NCBI RefSeq assembly: GCF_025857195.1 | Contig: NZ_CP109787.1 | Location: 871,501 to 935,500, forward strand | DNA length: 64,000 nucleotides | Source of the DNA: Leisingera thetidis | GTDB taxonomy: Bacteria > Pseudomonadota > Alphaproteobacteria > Rhodobacterales > Rhodobacteraceae | Direction of reading: 5' to 3' | Part shown: positions 27,508 to 36,872 of the stretch, piece after piece | How the letters are laid out: each line of letters opens with the position of its first letter | Position numbering within the stretch: the stretch's first letter is position 1 | The notes under the pieces: generated by a model | What the model was told of the DNA's origin: nothing | The model's database searches: none | Seen by the model: only the letters and a program-made list of their open reading frames with translations | Made by a program: the position numbers and the translations under genes

Positions 27508-29934
27508 TCAACGCGGCAGCTGGTCCAGCCCGGAGTGCCGCATCAGCGCTTCGGCCTCCCGCTGCAGCAGCTTTTCTTCGGCGGCGCCTTTGACCGGGAC
27601 CTTGCCGGCCTCCAGCAGAAGCGGCGCGGCGAGGGGGGAGATGCGGTCCAGCCGCCTGAGGGTGATGCGGCCGCCGATGTGGGCGATCATCTCCTCGATG
27701 CGGCCGAAATCGACCAGGCCGCGCAGGGCCTCCTCGCGGGTGATGTCCAGCAGCAGGTGGTCGGGGTCGTATTTGCGCAAGGTGTCGTAGAGGATATCGG
27801 AGGAAAACGTTGCCTGCCGCCCGTTCTTGCGCTGCCCTGGCGTGTTGCGCTCGATCAGCCCGGCGATGGTGGCGCTGCCGCGGAAGGCGCGCTTCATCAC
27901 CGCATTGCCAGCCAGCCAGCCCTCCAGCCCGTCACGCAGGGCGGTGATGCCGAACAGCGGCGCCGGGTCCGTGAGCGCCCCGAGCCCCCAGATCAGGGTG
28001 GCGTAGTCGGTGGCGACAAAACCCAGGGGATCGAGGCCGAGCTCCTCCATCCGCTTGGTCAGCAACAGGCCCAGCGTCTGCTGCGCGTTGCGGCCGGCAA
28101 AGCCGTAGATGCAGGCGTGTTCGCGGCCGTCGTGCGGGAAGCTTTCGACCAGCAGGCGGCCCGCGCGGGGGAGTTCGGAGACCTCGCGCTGCAGCTGCAG
28201 CCAGTCCGCCGTGTGGCGCGGCAGGCCGGGCCAGCTGTCCTGCCTGAACATCGCCAGGATGCGGGCGCTGAGCTGGGTGGAGGTGGCGAATTTCGTGCCG
28301 GAGTACACGGCGATCCTGGGTTTGCGGCCCGGGTTGCGGCTGACTTCCACAGTCATCTCGCGCAAGCCCTCGTAGCGCACGGTCCGGCCGCCGATCAGGA
28401 AGGTGTCGCCGGGGGTGAGGGTGGCGGCAAAGGCTTCCTCAACCTCGCCCAAGGGCTTGCCGCCGCGGCTGCGTTTCAGGCGGACCTTGACCAGATCGCT
28501 GTCCTGAATGGTGCCGAGGTTCATGCGGATGCGGGCGGCCGCGCGCGGGTCGCGCAGCTGCCAATTGCCGTCCGGGCGCTGCAGCAGGCGCTGCCACTGG
28601 TCATAGGCTTTCAGCGCGTAGCCGCCGGTGGCGCAGAAGGCGAGGCAGGCATCGAATTCGGCGCGGGCGAGGGCAGCATAGGGTCCGGCCCGGGTCATTT
28701 CGGCGTAGAGCGCGGCGGCATCAAACGGACCGGCGCAGGCGGCAATCAGGATATGCTGGCAGAGCACGTCGCGGGGACCGGGGCCGCGCGGCGCACCATC
28801 CAGATCGCCGGCGCGCACGGCCTCCAGCGCGGCGCGGCACTCGACCACCTCGAAGCGGTTGGCGGGGACCAGCAGCGCTCTGGACGGCGCGTTGTAGCGG
28901 TGGTTGGCGCGGCCGATGCGCTGGACCAGGCGTTTCACGTTTTTCGGCGCGCCGATCTGGATCACCAGGTCGACGTCGCCCCAGTCGATGCCGAGGTCCA
29001 GCGAGCCGGTGCAGACGATGGCGCGCAGTTCGCCGCGCACCATGGCGGCCTCGACCCGCTCGCGCTGGGTGCGGTCGAGCGAGCCGTGGTGAATGCCGAT
29101 CGGCAGCGCGCCCTCATTGGCGAGCCAGAGGTTGCGGAAGAAGATTTCGGCCTGGGCGCGGGTGTTGTGGAAGATCAGCGTCGTTCTGTGCGCCTTGATC
29201 TGCTCCATCACTGCCGGGATCGCATAGGCGGCGCCGCCGCCGGCCCAGGGCGGCGGTTCGGCGGTTTCCAGCATCCGGATATCGGGGGCCGGGCCGGGAT
29301 CGGCCAGCATGATCTCGCAGGGGTCCGGATGGCTGGCGAGATAGGACGCGATGGCCTGCGGGTCGTCCACGGTGGCCGACAGCCCGACCCGGCGCAGGCC
29401 GGGGCAGAGGGTTTGCAGCCGTGCCAGCGCCAGCATCAGCTGGTCGCCGCGCTTGCTTTCGGCCAGCGCATGGATTTCGTCGACCACCACCCGCTTCAGC
29501 CCTTTGAAGGTGTGCGCGGCATCCTCGTAGGACGTGAGCAGTGCCAGGCTTTCGGGCGTGGTCAGCAGGATATGCGGCGGGTCGGCGCGCTGGCGCCGCT
29601 TGCGGCTGGCGGGCGTGTCGCCGGTGCGGTCGTCGATGCGGATGGGCAGGCCCATCTCTGCAACCGGTGTGCGCAGGTTGCGTTTGATGTCGGCAGCCAG
29701 CGCCTTGAGCGGGGAGATATAGAGCGTGTGCAGACCCTCGCGGCGGCCGTCTGCCAGATCAGCCAGCGTGGGCAGGAACCCCGCCATCGTCTTGCCGCCG
29801 CCGGTGGGCGCGATCAGCAGCGTGCAGGGGGCCGCCGCGCGCTGAAGCATCGCCTGCTGATGCGGGTGAATGGACCAGCCGCGGGAGGTGAACCATTCTT
29901 GGATGACGGATGGCAGAACGCTCATCCGTTCCAT
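27508..29934 (-). CDS. Ligase-associated DNA damage response DEXH-box helicase (Lhr-like)
   Basis: 808-residue superfamily 2 helicase. Walker A APTGGGKTMAGFLP (about 43-56), motif Ib LTTPESLALL, DEIH box in RVVVDEIHALAESKRGDQ, motif III GLSATVDDP, motif VI QRIGRANHR, then the Lhr-core winged helix and beta-barrel domains. It is the Lhr-core length, without the long C-terminal extension of E. coli Lhr. Relatives are 3'-5' ssDNA translocases that unwind RNA:DNA hybrids. Start could also be the Met at 29925, where GGAACGG gives better spacing. Followed by pdeM. Confidence 0.92.
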   Translation of the reverse strand: MERMSVLPSVIQEWFTSRGWSIHPHQQAMLQRAAAPCTLLIAPTGGGKTMAGFLPTLADLADGRREGLHTLYISPLKALAADIKRNLRTPVAEMGLPIRIDDRTGDTPASRKRRQRADPPHILLTTPESLALLTSYEDAAHTFKGLKRVVVDEIHALAESKRGDQLMLALARLQTLCPGLRRVGLSATVDDPQAIASYLASHPDPCEIMLADPGPAPDIRMLETAEPPPWAGGGAAYAIPAVMEQIKAHRTTLIFHNTRAQAEIFFRNLWLANEGALPIGIHHGSLDRTQRERVEAAMVRGELRAIVCTGSLDLGIDWGDVDLVIQIGAPKNVKRLVQRIGRANHRYNAPSRALLVPANRFEVVECRAALEAVRAGDLDGAPRGPGPRDVLCQHILIAACAGPFDAAALYAEMTRAGPYAALARAEFDACLAFCATGGYALKAYDQWQRLLQRPDGNWQLRDPRAAARIRMNLGTIQDSDLVKVRLKRSRGGKPLGEVEEAFAATLTPGDTFLIGGRTVRYEGLREMTVEVSRNPGRKPRIAVYSGTKFATSTQLSARILAMFRQDSWPGLPRHTADWLQLQREVSELPRAGRLLVESFPHDGREHACIYGFAGRNAQQTLGLLLTKRMEELGLDPLGFVATDYATLIWGLGALTDPAPLFGITALRDGLEGWLAGNAVMKRAFRGSATIAGLIERNTPGQRKNGRQATFSSDILYDTLRKYDPDHLLLDITREEALRGLVDFGRIEEMIAHIGGRITLRRLDRISPLAAPLLLEAGKVPVKGAAEEKLLQREAEALMRHSGLDQLPR

Positions 29935-29946
29935 GTAAGTGATGCG

Positions 29947-29995
29947 GCAAAACTTTTCTAAATAGTTTTGCCCAAAGTTTTCAAAAAACTTTGGG
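29947..29995 (-). terminator. Two tandem AT-rich hairpins after the tad-linked ATPase gene
   Basis: Reading the minus strand, the first hairpin has perfect 10-bp arms (CCCAAAGTTT / AAACTTTGGG) and the second has perfect 8-bp arms (GCAAAACT / AGTTTTGC). They sit in the 67-base gap between the ATPase stop (30002) and the helicase start and share the boundary base 29971. They are AT-rich in a GC-rich region. Confidence 0.65.
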
Positions 29996-30001
29996 GCCGG
30001 G

Positions 30002-31309
30002 TTATTTCACGATCTGTTCATCCTTGACGAACATATTGGCCCAGGCGCGGTCGATCAGCTCTGGGGTCATCTGGTAGGGGATGCCCTCAAATTCGCAGAT
30101 TGCGATCATCTGGTCGATCAGGAACACCGGCTGGTAGTTGGCATAGACGTTGCTGATCGTGGGGTATTTTTTCTTCAGCAGATGCACCAGCGCGCCTTCG
30201 TCCAGCGGCATGCCCTTCTTGCGGGCCACCATGGCAAAGATCTTGAGATAGTTTTCCTGGTTCGGCCCGTCGATCTTGATCTTGAAGAAGATCCGGCGGA
30301 GCGCGGCCTGGTCGAAGATCTCGTTCGGGTGGAAGTTGGTGGAGAAGATCACCAGCGTATCGAAGGGCACTTCGAACTTCTCGCCCGACTGCAGCGCCAG
30401 GATGTCCTTGCTTTCCTCCAGCGGCACGATCCAGCGGTTGACCAGAGACTGCGGCGGTTCCGCCTGGCGGCCAAGGTCGTCGACGATGAAGATGCCGCCG
30501 GTGGATTTCAGCTGCAGCGGCGCCTGATAGGTGCGGGCCGTGGGGTTGTAGACCAGGTCCAGCATGTCCAGCGACAGCTCGCCGCCGGTGATCACGGTGG
30601 GGCGCTCGCACATCACGTAGCGCTCGTCGAAGCGGCGGCGGCGGCGGAGGGCGTTGGGGTCTTCGGGCTCCTGCTCGACCATGGTGTGCACGATCGGGTC
30701 GTAGACGGTGATCACCTGGCCTGCGTATTCGATCGCCCGCGGCACATAGACATGATCCCCCAGCGCGTCGCGGATGCCGTTGGAAATCGAGGATTTGCCG
30801 TTGCCGGGCGGGCCGTACATCAGGATCGAGCGTCCGGCGCTGACTGCGGGGCCGAGATGGTCCAGCAGGCTGTTCGGCAGCACCAGGTGCCCCATCGCAT
30901 TGGTCAGCTGGTCGCGGGTCACCTGGATGTTGCGGATCGACTGGCGCTTGACCTGTTCGCGGTAGACCGCCAGCGGCACCGGCATGGCACCGAAATACTC
31001 CGACTGGCTGAGCGCATCCAGCGCCCGCGCCTTGCCCGCATCGGTCAGCTGATAGCCCATCTCGTTGCCGCTGTTGGCGTTGAGGGTGCCGGTCGCCTGC
31101 AGCAGCTTCTGCTCGCGGGCGATATCCACCAGCTCCTGGGTGACGGCGCCGGGCAGGCAGACCGCCTCGGCGATCTCGGTCACCGTTTCCACGTTCTTGC
31201 GGAAGATGGTCTTGAGCAGGATATCCCGCATCATCACCAGCGGCAGCTGCATCTGCTCCAGCCCCCTGGGCGGGGGAGGGGCCATCACGGTGAGGTTCTG
31301 CATGTTCAT
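30002..31309 (-). CDS. AAA family ATPase at the end of the tad locus
   Basis: About 435 residues from ATG 31309 (the open frame continues upstream but has no ribosome site). The N-terminal part looks like a winged helix (VTEIAEAVCLPGAVTQELVDIAREQKLL), followed by an AAA core with Walker A MYGPPGNGKSSISNGI (about 170-185) and Walker B GGIFIVDDLGRQ, then sensor 1 VIFSTNFHPNEIF. Not a known Tad protein; MoxR-like organisation is suggested. It is separated from the prepilin peptidase gene by 171 bases with no clear terminator, so it may be transcribed with the pilus genes. The role in pilus biogenesis is a guess from location. Confidence 0.75.
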   Translation of the reverse strand: MNMQNLTVMAPPPPRGLEQMQLPLVMMRDILLKTIFRKNVETVTEIAEAVCLPGAVTQELVDIAREQKLLQATGTLNANSGNEMGYQLTDAGKARALDALSQSEYFGAMPVPLAVYREQVKRQSIRNIQVTRDQLTNAMGHLVLPNSLLDHLGPAVSAGRSILMYGPPGNGKSSISNGIRDALGDHVYVPRAIEYAGQVITVYDPIVHTMVEQEPEDPNALRRRRRFDERYVMCERPTVITGGELSLDMLDLVYNPTARTYQAPLQLKSTGGIFIVDDLGRQAEPPQSLVNRWIVPLEESKDILALQSGEKFEVPFDTLVIFSTNFHPNEIFDQAALRRIFFKIKIDGPNQENYLKIFAMVARKKGMPLDEGALVHLLKKKYPTISNVYANYQPVFLIDQMIAICEFEGIPYQMTPELIDRAWANMFVKDEQIVK

Positions 31310-31480
31310 GGCGGTGCCTGTCCCTGATTTGCGGATTTCGGCCCCGGAACGTGCGGGGCGGCTACGCAAACAGATTATTCAGCACTGTGGCAACAGCGGG
31401 GCAGAGCTGCAGCATTTCCGCGGAGGCGGCCATAAAACCGGGAAAGTTTTGAGGACCGGCGCAGACCGCCCGCGGCCGCC

Positions 31481-31978
31481 TCAGCGCCCGAAGAGCGCCG
31501 CCAGGATCAGGTAGAGCGCCAGCGTGGCGCCAAGACACAGCCCCATCGGAAAGCTTTTTCCGGTTTCCCAGCTTTGCCAATGCGGCGCCAGCCGGCGCAG
31601 CGGCGTATGCTTGGCAATCCGGTGCGCGGTGAAGCCGGCCAGCAGGGTGGCGGCAAAGACGATCATCAGCAGCCGCAGGTCGCCAAGCGCAAAGAACGGG
31701 GCGGCGGCACCGGCGAACTTGGCGTCACCGGCGCCGATGGCGCCGGCCGAGTAGAACAGGAACCCGAGGCCGATGCCGACCGGCAGATGCAGCAGGTGCC
31801 AGCCGTAATCCGCCCAGCTGGGCATCACCAGGGCGCCGGCCGCGACATAGATCACCGCCAGTACGTCCACCGCCCAATTGGGAATGCGCATGCCGCGCAG
31901 GTCTGTCAGTGCCACCGTGTAGCACAACGGCAGCACCAACGGCAGGAACCACAGGGCGGCATGGGCCGGGAACTGCAT
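31481..31978 (-). CDS. cpaA: Prepilin peptidase CpaA/TadV
   Basis: 165-residue A24-family aspartic membrane peptidase that removes the leader from Flp prepilins. The two catalytic aspartates are in TDLRGMRIPNW (about 26) and GAGDAKFAGAA (about 84, the GxGD motif). About six membrane segments. It is the short form without the N-methyltransferase domain. Three bases from the upstream TPR gene, so co-transcribed. Confidence 0.92.
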   Translation of the reverse strand: MQFPAHAALWFLPLVLPLCYTVALTDLRGMRIPNWAVDVLAVIYVAAGALVMPSWADYGWHLLHLPVGIGLGFLFYSAGAIGAGDAKFAGAAAPFFALGDLRLLMIVFAATLLAGFTAHRIAKHTPLRRLAPHWQSWETGKSFPMGLCLGATLALYLILAALFGR

Positions 31979-31981
31979 GGA

Positions 31982-32830
31982 TCAGCCGTTTTCCAGCGCC
32001 GCCAGCGAGCGCGAGGCTTCTTCGAAGTGCTGCGGATGGGTTTCAATCGCCTCGCGCAGCAGGTTTTCGCCGGTGGTCACGTCGCCCTGCTTGATCGCAG
32101 ACAGCGCCAGCGTATGCAGCAGCAGCGCGCGTTCGGACTGGTCAACCGGGATCACGGGCAGGGTGTAAATGCGCTGCGCGCCGCGGGCCAGCACCAGGTT
32201 GTTCTTGGCGGTGAACAGGGTCTGGTCCTGCCGGATCGCTTCACCGAACAGCCGCTCGGCGCCGGCGAAATCACCGCGGGTCAGCTTGGAGTACCCCCAG
32301 TTGTTCATCACCTTGGCCGGCTTGGTGGTCAGCCCGGCGGCAATTTCATAGAAGCTGTCGGCGCGTTTCCAGTCCTTGCTGGCGTCAGCCACCACGGCCT
32401 CCAGCCGGTAGCGCTCATAGGTTTCGTGGGTGGGCGGAACCTGATCCAGCTCGGCCTTCGCCGCGTCCCATTCGCCGCCGCGCACCAGCGCGCCGGCCAG
32501 CTGCACATGATCCTCGCTGTTGGCGCCTTTCATCGACACCACTTTTTTCCAGGCGGCGGTGCCTTCGGTTGTGCGCTTGGCGCGGATCAGCGAATGCGCC
32601 AGGCCGCGCTGCAGGTCGATGCGCTCCGGGGCGGATTTCAGCGTCCGCTGGAAATGAGCGACCGCCTCGTTCGGGTCGGCCACTGTCAGCATGACGTCAT
32701 TGAGATTGCTCTCGTCGATGACGTTCACTTCCTGAAAGGCCCGTTCCACGGTTTCATCGGCTTTGTCCGCGCAGGCCGACAGGACCAGCGCCCCTGCCAG
32801 AGAAGCGGATAGGAAAAACTGCTGGCGCAT
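31982..32830 (-). CDS. TPR lipoprotein of the tad locus (TadD-like)
   Basis: 282 residues with a lipoprotein signal (LVLSAC, mature Cys near residue 20) and about six TPR-like helix pairs (DPNEAVAHFQRTLKSAPERIDLQRGLA and similar). Its position beside a second TPR lipoprotein suggests an outer-membrane pilotin or assembly role for the secretin, as TadD in other species. It is one of two TadD-like genes here, and which is the functional TadD cannot be decided from sequence alone. Confidence 0.85.
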   Translation of the reverse strand: MRQQFFLSASLAGALVLSACADKADETVERAFQEVNVIDESNLNDVMLTVADPNEAVAHFQRTLKSAPERIDLQRGLAHSLIRAKRTTEGTAAWKKVVSMKGANSEDHVQLAGALVRGGEWDAAKAELDQVPPTHETYERYRLEAVVADASKDWKRADSFYEIAAGLTTKPAKVMNNWGYSKLTRGDFAGAERLFGEAIRQDQTLFTAKNNLVLARGAQRIYTLPVIPVDQSERALLLHTLALSAIKQGDVTTGENLLREAIETHPQHFEEASRSLAALENG

Positions 32831-32859
32831 TGGTGCGTCCTTTTACTGCTCTGCCTCTG

Positions 32860-33450
32860 TCATGGTGCTTGGCGAATCAGGTAGCTGCCGCCGCCCTGCC
32901 GCACCAATTTATAATCTTGGTTTTGCGGCTCAGTATGCGTGGGATTTTCCAGTTTTGCGAGTGCCAGGCGCAAATTATCGCGGATTGCGTCACTTTCGCC
33001 ATTGTCAAGCGCATAGGCGCGCTGGAAGACCTGCACCGCCTCCGGGGTCTTGCCGCGCTCCATCAGCACGACGCCAAGGTTGTTCATCGGCTCGGGCCAG
33101 GCAGGATCCGCATCCACCGCCTGGCGCAGGAGCTCCTCCGCCTGACCCAGCCGCCGCAGACCCAGCTTGGCGGACCCCATGCCCGACAGCACCTCGGCCG
33201 TCAGCCCCTGACCGAGGGCGGCGCGGGTAAAGGCCTCCAGCGCCAGTTCATATTCGCCGGCGGCCATCAGCCTGTGGCCCACCACCAGCCCGCTTGCCGC
33301 CTGCTGGCGGTGATCGGCGCCGGGTGCCCAGGGGCTGCCCTTGTCCTGCTTCAGACCGCCCGGCGCACATGCCGCCGCCAGCGCAACAACGCTGGCGGCG
33401 GCAAGAGCGCGGCTGAGGCGGACAGGCGCGGCCCGTCCTCTTGATGTCAT
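32860..33450 (-). CDS. tadD: TadD, TPR lipoprotein
   Basis: 196 residues with a lipoprotein signal (VALAAACAPG, mature Cys about residue 28). Three TPR units in the C-terminal two-thirds (YELALEAFTRAALGQ, GQAEELLRQAVDADPAWPEP, PEAVQVFQRAYALDN). Adjacent to tadC (2 bases). TadD proteins help secretin assembly in the outer membrane. Confidence 0.88.
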   Translation of the reverse strand: MTSRGRAAPVRLSRALAAASVVALAAACAPGGLKQDKGSPWAPGADHRQQAASGLVVGHRLMAAGEYELALEAFTRAALGQGLTAEVLSGMGSAKLGLRRLGQAEELLRQAVDADPAWPEPMNNLGVVLMERGKTPEAVQVFQRAYALDNGESDAIRDNLRLALAKLENPTHTEPQNQDYKLVRQGGGSYLIRQAP

Positions 33451-33452
33451 GT

Positions 33453-34433
33453 TCAGTTGCCTGCGTTGCCCATATTCATGATGCCCTGCACCGACGGGCC
33501 GACCAGGATGATCAGCAGCGGCGGGACTGTCAGCCCCATTGTGGCAAGGGTCATCTTCACGGGCAACTTGTTTGCGGCCTCTTCGGCGCGCATCACACGC
33601 TTGTCACGCATTTCCCCGGCATAAACCCGCAGCGCATCGGCGATCGAGGTGCCGAAGCTGGCGGATTGGATCATCACGGTGACAAAGGAAGAGACATCCT
33701 GCACCCCGCAGCGGGTGCCCATGTCGCGCAGCACCTTGTCCTTCTCCTTGCCCGCCTTCATCTCATAGGCGACAACCTCGAATTCCTCGGCCAGGTCCGG
33801 GAAGGAGGCGTGCAGCTCCTTGGCGACGCGCACAATCGCCTGGTCCAGAGACTGGCCGGCCTCGACGCAGACCAGCATCATGTCCAGCGCGTCCGGGAAA
33901 CCTTCGGTGATCTTCTGCTTGCGCTCCTCGATGCGGCGGGTGATCCAGTATTTCGGCAGCATGTAGCCGGCCGCGCCGGGTCCGACGATGCGGATCGCCA
34001 TCTGCTGGCTGTCAAAATCGGTATCGGCCTTCAGCACATAGACAAAGAACAGCCCGCCCAGCAGGCCCAGCAGGCCGAGCGCAAATTGCGCAAAGTGGAA
34101 CAGGCGCACCGAGTCCTTGGAGTGATAGCCCGCCTGGCGCAGCTTCAGCTCCATCGCCGAAAGCTCATCGGCGTTCTGCGGTTCCAGGAAGCCCGCGAAC
34201 TTTTGCAGCTGCTCGTTGCGGTTGGACTGGCGCAGCCGCTCTTTCTGCGGCTTGTTCCGGGTTTCCGGCGCGATGTTCTTTTGCAGCTTCTTGAGCGGGT
34301 CCTCAGGCTGGTTCAGCAGCAGCGGCACTGCCAGCAGGATCATGAAGAGCCCGGCTATGCCAAGCGCCAGCAGCGGGCCGAGCTCGCCGAACTGCGAAGT
34401 CAGGTAATCGTTTATTCCGGTCAGAAAATCCAC
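33453..34433 (-). CDS. tadC: Tad inner-membrane platform protein TadC
   Basis: 326 residues with a T2SSF (GspF-like) domain: membrane helices near residues 15-35, 100-135 and two at the C-terminus, and a cytoplasmic helical core with GFPDALDMMLVCVEAGQSLDQAI. It forms the pilus platform with TadB. 10 bases from tadB. Confidence 0.94.
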   Translation of the reverse strand: MDFLTGINDYLTSQFGELGPLLALGIAGLFMILLAVPLLLNQPEDPLKKLQKNIAPETRNKPQKERLRQSNRNEQLQKFAGFLEPQNADELSAMELKLRQAGYHSKDSVRLFHFAQFALGLLGLLGGLFFVYVLKADTDFDSQQMAIRIVGPGAAGYMLPKYWITRRIEERKQKITEGFPDALDMMLVCVEAGQSLDQAIVRVAKELHASFPDLAEEFEVVAYEMKAGKEKDKVLRDMGTRCGVQDVSSFVTVMIQSASFGTSIADALRVYAGEMRDKRVMRAEEAANKLPVKMTLATMGLTVPPLLIILVGPSVQGIMNMGNAGN

Positions 34434-34443
34434 GGGCCCCTCC

Positions 34444-35412
34444 TCAGACTTTGATGTTGGTCAGCATGCGCATGACAAACAGGTTGGCGGTCAGCATCAC
34501 GCCCACGGCAAAGCAGGCCGGGATGAACCAGGGGTGGTCCAGAACGGTGTCATAGTAGTTGGGGTCCTTGACCAGGATGCCGATCAGGCAGAACAGCGGG
34601 AAACCCGACAGGAACTTGCCCGACCACTGTGCCTCGGCGGTGATTGCCTTCACCCGGCGGAACAGGCGGAAGCGGGCGCGGATCACCTTGGCGAGGCCTG
34701 CCAGAACCTCGGCCAGGTTGCCGCCCGATTGCTGCTGGATGGTCACGGCCACCGCAAGAAAGCGCATGTCCTGCATGTCCAGGCGCTCGGCCATTTCCTT
34801 GAGCGCCTCGCCCACATCGCGGCCATAGGCGCATTCATCGGAAATGATGCCGAATTCGGTGGCCAGCGGGTCTTCGACCTCATTGGCGACGATCTGCACC
34901 GCCGAGGTGAAGGGATGGCCGACGCGCAGGCTGCGCACCATCAGCTCGACCGCGTCCGGCAGCTGCTCCTCGATCATCGACATCCGCTTGGCGGCCTTCT
35001 TGTTGACCCAAAAGAACACGGCGCCGACCCCGATGATGACGGATCCCAGGATGCGGACGGGCAGGGGGGCCGAGGTGCCGATGCTGAGGCCGACGAAGGC
35101 AATCGCTGCCAGGCCGGCCATAATCATAATCAGCTGCTTGGGGGAAAAGGCGATGGCCGCCTTCTGCGCCCGCTCCGACAACAGCGAATAAAGCGGGATC
35201 GACTGCGACCGGGCATGCTGGCCCAGCTCCTTGCGCAGCTGCTCCAGCACCTGCTCGCGGTTGCTGCCCTTCTCCATCATCTCCAGCCGGCGGTTGACCT
35301 TGCTGTTGAGGCTGATGGATTTGCCGAAGGTGAACAGATACAGGCCTTCGACCAGCGCCAGAACCCCGAAGAAGATCAGGCCGTAGATGAGCGGTTCGGC
35401 ACTCAGTTGCAT
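34444..35412 (-). CDS. tadB: Tad inner-membrane platform protein TadB
   Basis: 322 residues with a T2SSF domain. N-terminal membrane helix, cytoplasmic helical domain, two central helices (IMAGLAAIAFVGLSIG and ILGSVIIGVGAVFFWV), then EEQLPDAVELMVRSLRVGHPFTSAVQ and two C-terminal helices. Starts with ATG 35412, one base before the tadA stop region (overlap), giving translational coupling. Confidence 0.94.
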   Translation of the reverse strand: MQLSAEPLIYGLIFFGVLALVEGLYLFTFGKSISLNSKVNRRLEMMEKGSNREQVLEQLRKELGQHARSQSIPLYSLLSERAQKAAIAFSPKQLIMIMAGLAAIAFVGLSIGTSAPLPVRILGSVIIGVGAVFFWVNKKAAKRMSMIEEQLPDAVELMVRSLRVGHPFTSAVQIVANEVEDPLATEFGIISDECAYGRDVGEALKEMAERLDMQDMRFLAVAVTIQQQSGGNLAEVLAGLAKVIRARFRLFRRVKAITAEAQWSGKFLSGFPLFCLIGILVKDPNYYDTVLDHPWFIPACFAVGVMLTANLFVMRMLTNIKV

Positions 35413-36851
35413 CAGCGCTTCTCCATCACGGTGGGTTCATAGATCGAGGCCGGCAGGTCGAAGCCCCAGAGACGGAAGCGCTCGGAATAGTGGCTGCGCA
35501 CGCCGGTGGCGGTGAAATGGCCGATGATCTTGTTGTCCGGCGTCAGCCCGACACGCTGGAAGCGGAAGATTTCCTGCATCGAGATCACGTCGCCCTCCAT
35601 GCCGGTGATCTCGGTGATCGAGGTCATCCGGCGCGAGCCGTCCTGCAGGCGCGAGGCCTGCACGATCAGGTTCACAGCTGACGCAATCTGGCTGCGCACC
35701 GCCTTGATCGGCATCTCGATCCCGGCCATGGCGATCATGTTCTCCAGACGCGAAATCCCGTCGCGGGCGGAGTTGGCGTGGATCGTGGTCATCGAACCGT
35801 CGTGGCCGGTGTTCATCGCCTGCAGCATGTCGATGACTTCCTCGCCGCGGGTTTCGCCGACGATGATGCGGTCGGGACGCATCCGCAGGGCGTTCTTCAG
35901 GCAGTCGCGGGGGCTGACCTCGCCCTTGCCCTCGACGTTGGGCGGGCGGCTTTCCATCCGGCCCACATGGGTCTGCTGCAGCTGCAGTTCCGCGGTGTCC
36001 TCGATGGTCAGGATGCGTTCGGCATTGTCGATGAAGCTGGACAGCGCATTCAGCGTGGTGGTTTTGCCCGAACCGGTGCCGCCCGAGACAATGACGTTCA
36101 GCCGGGTCGAGACCGCGGCCTGCAGATAGGCGGCCATCTCCTCGGTGAAGGCGCCGAATTGCACCAGGTCGTCGATGCCGAGCTTGTCTTTTTTGAACTT
36201 CCGGATCGATACCAGCGAGCCGTCCACCGCAACCGGCGGCACCATCGCGTTGAAGCGCGAGCCATCGGCCAGGCGGGCGTCCACATAGGGGTTGGATTCA
36301 TCGACCCGGCGGCCCACGGCGGAGACGATCTTGTCGATGATCCGCATCAGGTGCTTCTCATCCTTGAAGGCAATGTCCGAAAGCTCCAGCTTGCCTTCAC
36401 GCTCGACAAAGATCTGATGCGGGCCGTTGACCAGGATGTCGCTGACCGTCTCGTCCTGCAGCAGCGCTTCCAGGGGGCCAAGGCCGGTCACCTCGTCGTA
36501 CAGCTCCTTGTTCAGCTGCTGGCGGTCCTCGCGGTTCAGGACGATGCTTTTCTCGGCCAGGATCTCGGTTGCAATGGTGGCGATCTCGGAGCGCAGTTCC
36601 GATTCGCCCGCGCGCTCCAACGCGGCCAGGTTCAGGTTCTCCAGAAGGTCCCGGTGCAGCTGGATCTTGATCTCGCTCAGCCGCTCCTTGCGCTTGCGGT
36701 CCTTGTCCATCGGCTGCGCTTCGGCCGCCTTGCGCTGCACCGGCCGCCGCAGGCTGGCAGCGGGTGCGGCAGCCGCTGACGGTGCCGCTGCCGGCTCCGG
36801 TGCCGGTGCGGCAGGTTTCGCGGCTTGCTTCTTGTACTTGGAAAACATCAA
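35412..36851 (-). CDS. tadA: Pilus assembly ATPase TadA/CpaF
   Basis: 479-residue secretion ATPase of the VirB11/GspE superfamily powering Flp pilus extension and retraction. N-terminal Ala/Pro-rich tail (about 8-50), then Walker A SGGTGSGKTTTLNA (about 255-268), Asp box ILTIEDTAELQLQ, Walker B MRPDRIIVGETRGEE and His box GHDGSMTTIHANSARDG. Start overlaps none; 21 bases after cpaE. Confidence 0.96.
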   Translation of the reverse strand: MMFSKYKKQAAKPAAPAPEPAAAPSAAAAPAASLRRPVQRKAAEAQPMDKDRKRKERLSEIKIQLHRDLLENLNLAALERAGESELRSEIATIATEILAEKSIVLNREDRQQLNKELYDEVTGLGPLEALLQDETVSDILVNGPHQIFVEREGKLELSDIAFKDEKHLMRIIDKIVSAVGRRVDESNPYVDARLADGSRFNAMVPPVAVDGSLVSIRKFKKDKLGIDDLVQFGAFTEEMAAYLQAAVSTRLNVIVSGGTGSGKTTTLNALSSFIDNAERILTIEDTAELQLQQTHVGRMESRPPNVEGKGEVSPRDCLKNALRMRPDRIIVGETRGEEVIDMLQAMNTGHDGSMTTIHANSARDGISRLENMIAMAGIEMPIKAVRSQIASAVNLIVQASRLQDGSRRMTSITEITGMEGDVISMQEIFRFQRVGLTPDNKIIGHFTATGVRSHYSERFRLWGFDLPASIYEPTVMEKR

Positions 36852-36872
36852 CTCACCCCCGTTTCAAACCGC

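Noticed and set aside
27535..29961. An 808-codon open frame on the strand opposite the Lhr-like helicase
   Set aside because: Its translation is low-complexity (Ala/Gly/Gln/Val/His) with no domain, as expected from the antisense of a GC-rich gene; the helicase strand has full motif order.
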